64,000 nt of DNA from Corallium rubrum (Eukaryota; Cnidaria; Anthozoa; Scleralcyonacea; Coralliidae): contig CAXIUP010000159.1 of assembly GCA_964035015.1 (NCBI GenBank), positions 1 through 64,000 on the forward strand, read 5' to 3'. Made by a program: the position numbers and the translations under genes. The notes under the pieces are model-generated. The model saw only the letters and a program-made list of their open reading frames with translations, did no database searches and was not told the origin of the DNA. Positions 61,174 through 64,000 of the stretch are shown here, one piece after another (positions within the stretch are counted from its first letter, which is position 1; every line of letters starts with the position of its first letter).

Positions 61174-62855
61174 GGCTGATGTGTTTTAACCTTTAAGCAA
61201 TTTGGCAACCATTTATTTAGAGTTTGGTCCTGACTTGAGTTGCTGTATTCTCCCAACATGTGTTGGGTGATCTCATTAAATTTTGAATTCCAGGGCTTAA
61301 CCCTAAAAATTTTATGGTGTTTATTTTCTTTACACTAACTACATATATGGCACCCTCATTTTTGCCTTTGCCTTTGAGAATGTCAAGTTAATTTTCTGGT
61401 TGTGAACCATCTCATGATCTCATGCACATATGTGAATATCCTGTACCTTGGATTAGATTCTGCCGTTTTTGTTTTCTTTTGCCTTACAGAATTCAGTACT
61501 CATCTCACCCAGAGCTTGATTACCAATTTTTCCGATTGCCTAAATGGTTGATCTACATGGTTGATTCAGCGCTTGGGGGATCAGATTTCAAATATATACA
61601 TAATCTCGTATGTCACTGACGACGGAGGGACAAGCGGAACAACAAATATTACGAATATTCAGCAAACTTTGTAAACTTAACCTTACATTTAGAATCTTAT
61701 TTATAGCACTTAACAATTTTCAGGAACAGACGTAAGGACTCTAATTTTATTAACGCTTCGTGGGGAAGCTTGCTGGTTTTATCTTGTCCCCACTCAGGTT
61801 TTCCTGTCAACTGGCTTTTCCCAAAGGGTTTTTACCAGCAGCAGGTTTTTTCCTGGCTTCCCTGATTTACCAGCTTGTATAGACCACTTGCACTTATTTC
61901 TTTGGTGGATGACAACTACAAACTATAGAATCTTCATTGATTAGTTTCTCGGTTGAAGTTGAACTTTTATGTTGTCCTCCAGATCCACCGTTTTGACGTA
62001 AGGGGCAAGGGGTGTATATAAATACCTGTAATAGCATACTCGTAACCATTTAGTAGTAAATTAGGAGACTGTCTAGCAGGGGCAGCAGTCTTTCCAAGGC
62101 CTTGAATCAATTAGCTTGACCAATTTTATTGAAAGTTCGCGGTTTGTGTTCACTGGATAACGGGATTTATCTAGCAGGGGCGGAAATCCTTTGCCTCCTT
62201 GAAACAAACCGAGCTAGGCTAAGCCATGCTGAAAGAGCTGTCTTATTGAAGTGTCACAGATCCGTTTAGGTTACTATTTTAGTACGAGTAATTTTGTTTG
62301 CCAACGATGGCAATCTGTCATGTTCGTTGATTCGTTGATGCGTTATTGTCTGGTTGCATATTTGGTTACTGTGATTTCCTCTAAACATTCATCGCACGAA
62401 GATATACTCATTAGAGCAACGCGAATTGCGCTAACAACCTCGTGTCTCCGTATCAGTGGAAATGCTTTACAAGGCTGATTAGCGCCAGAAATCTTGATTA
62501 TACTGGAGAGATATTTTGAAAGTTTTGTATTATAAGCGCTAGACGCTATTGTGACTTATCTTATCAGCACTGCATTTGCCTTGGGTGGAGTGACACATAT
62601 TTGACATACTGCTTTCGAGTGTTCTGTGATGCTGACGCAGGCGGTGGCGGCTATGCCTCACAGTTCAAAGCAGGGGCACGAATTGTTTGGGTAGCCAACA
62701 CCATTTTCCTATGAGCAGTTTAATACACATTTGCCAACACTATCACTCAATTTTGTAGGATTGCTGCTTGCTTGTTTTATCGGTTTGTAATCACTTTATC
62801 TGTCGATCCCTTGTCACGATGGGGTGGGGTATGTCTCCTTTACCCAAGTAGACGT
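61174..62855. other. Host intergenic DNA, no gene seen
   Basis: Non-coding by inspection. A TTTCCTGGCTTCCCTGATTT-type stretch near 61,850 looks like dispersed repeat material but is not assigned. Confidence 0.45.
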
Positions 62856-63109
62856 GGCGCTTTTATTACCCCAACCTTTTCTGTGCTAACTGTTAATTAA
62901 TTACTTTGGTTAATAATTTGTTACGTTAATAATTATGTCATTGATTACAAAATTAATAAACCGGCATGTGCGTTATGCAATACGCACATTGCCATAATTA
63001 TTCCAAGTGGTGTCTGACTCGCTTATTGCGTAAAGCTTATGCACAGAAAACAGAGCTCATCGTGACAAGATATCCCCCAGATATAGTGTTAATTAAAGGA
63101 AGCGATAAA
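62856..63109. repeat. 254-bp direct repeat, copy 1
   Basis: Begins GGCGCTTTTATTACCCC and ends GGAAGCGATAAA. It is nearly identical to 63,437-63,690. Confidence 0.9.
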
Positions 63110-63436
63110 GGAATTATTGGCATACCAATAAAGATTTTATTGCTTCCTGAGCTTAGGATATATAAATAGACAAACTTAATATGGGACACATGGGTAATTT
63201 CCCCGTAATTTTCTGATCACATGAATCACATGAATATAATGCGTGCAGGAAAACGGAAGGGATTGGTGATACATATCTATAGCAGAATGCAAATCTGGTT
63301 CACTCTGCTCTTCGCTTGGTGGCGCAAAGTCGTCTCTATTTTGAAGTCAAGTTTTTCCCACCCTCCTCCCCGTTTTTCTGAACGCAATGTTATTCTACTT
63401 GTATATTAGTTTATTAGTAGTTTACTGTTAGTTGTG
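63110..63436. other. Spacer between the two 254-bp repeats
   Basis: Nothing recognised. Short open frames lack support. Confidence 0.5.
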
Positions 63437-63690
63437 GGCGCTTTTATTACCCCCACCTTTTCTGTGCTAACTGTTAATTAATTACTTTGGTTAATAATTT
63501 TTTACGTTAATAATTATGTCATTGATTACAAAATTAATAAACCGCCATGTGCGTTATGCAATACGCACATTGCCATAATTATTCCAAGTGGTGTCTGACT
63601 CGCTTATTGCGTAAAGCTTATGCACAGAAAACAGAGCTCATCGTGACAAGATATCCCCCAGATATAGTGTTAATTAAAGGAAGCGATAAA
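63437..63690. repeat. 254-bp direct repeat, copy 2
   Basis: Matches copy 1 with about one mismatch per 60-100 bases. At its end it runs directly into the second copy of the 58,687 repeat. Confidence 0.9.
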
Positions 63691-63695
63691 TTGGT

Positions 63696-63770
63696 GTAAT
63701 GTTTCGAGCGAAGGCCATTCTCTCTGATGAAGGGTCTTTGCTCAAAATGTTAGATCGATATTTTGCATGT
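63696..63770. repeat. Repeat copy 2 of the 58,687 sequence
   Basis: Matches 58,687-58,745 and continues ATCGATATTTTGCA; it directly follows the 254-bp repeat copy. Confidence 0.85.
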
Positions 63771-64000
63771 TTTGGCAGTGCACTAACTTTACATTATTAT
63801 AATTATAATTCTATTTGGATTTGCCTGGTATGCAGCACACTACTTTTACTTTGATTTTAGGCATTATATACTGGGGAATTTAGTAGGTACAAGGCCTACA
63901 GTATCTTGCTCCCCCCCTTCCTTGGCAACTACTGTAGCACTGTGTGTGTTATTGGTACATATGTTAAACCATATGTTGTTTTATGGGTACATGTATATTG

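Overview
The window looks like nuclear DNA of an animal, most likely an anthozoan cnidarian (coral or sea anemone). It has short exons with GT/AG introns, AT-rich spacers, a tRNA-derived SINE-like pair, a Helentron with a 2A peptide, and two protein-primed-polymerase (Polinton/Maverick, adintovirus-like) elements of different ages. No rRNA, convincing tRNA gene or CRISPR array was seen. The organism is an inference from gene families; most of the DNA is mobile.

Layout. 1-0.8 kb: tail of a decayed mobile-element ORF. 1.2-8.7 kb: a worn, GC-richer Polinton fragment with a four-lesion polymerase B pseudogene, a double-RING protein, two small ORFs, and clusters of GTGTGCGCACAC palindromes with TGACGTCA and ETS-like motifs. 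8.9-11.2 kb: a 99-bp palindrome, a candidate solo LTR, decayed host exons and a MITE. 11.7-15.7 kb: a Helentron (leader, 2A, OTU-like domain, HUH/Y2 Rep) whose helicase is deleted. 16.4-18.9 kb: about 42 copies of a 60-bp satellite.

19.7-51.9 kb: a 32.2-kb Polinton with long terminal inverted repeats, inserted in an exon of an RPA-like OB-fold gene. The target reads TGCAAA/GCAAA on both sides, and the host frame is continuous if the element is removed. The core (31.7-43.6 kb) holds polymerase B, A32-type packaging ATPase, adenain-like protease, double-jelly-roll major capsid, penton, integrase and small basic proteins. The two arms hold orphan genes, several as paralogous pairs or sets across the arms, plus a Fic-domain protein, a SET-domain protein and a signal-peptide protein. 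Packaging, maturation, capsid and integration genes together imply a virion-forming ancestor. Several genes are broken by single frameshifts, many at A/T runs, so this copy appears inactive unless those are sequencing errors.

51.9-64 kb: the 3' part of the RPA-like gene, then host DNA with tandem repeats, an interspersed repeat, an inverted SINE-like pair, two decayed multi-exon genes (one of the DUF6589-type cnidarian family), a 92-95-bp minisatellite and a 254-bp direct duplication.
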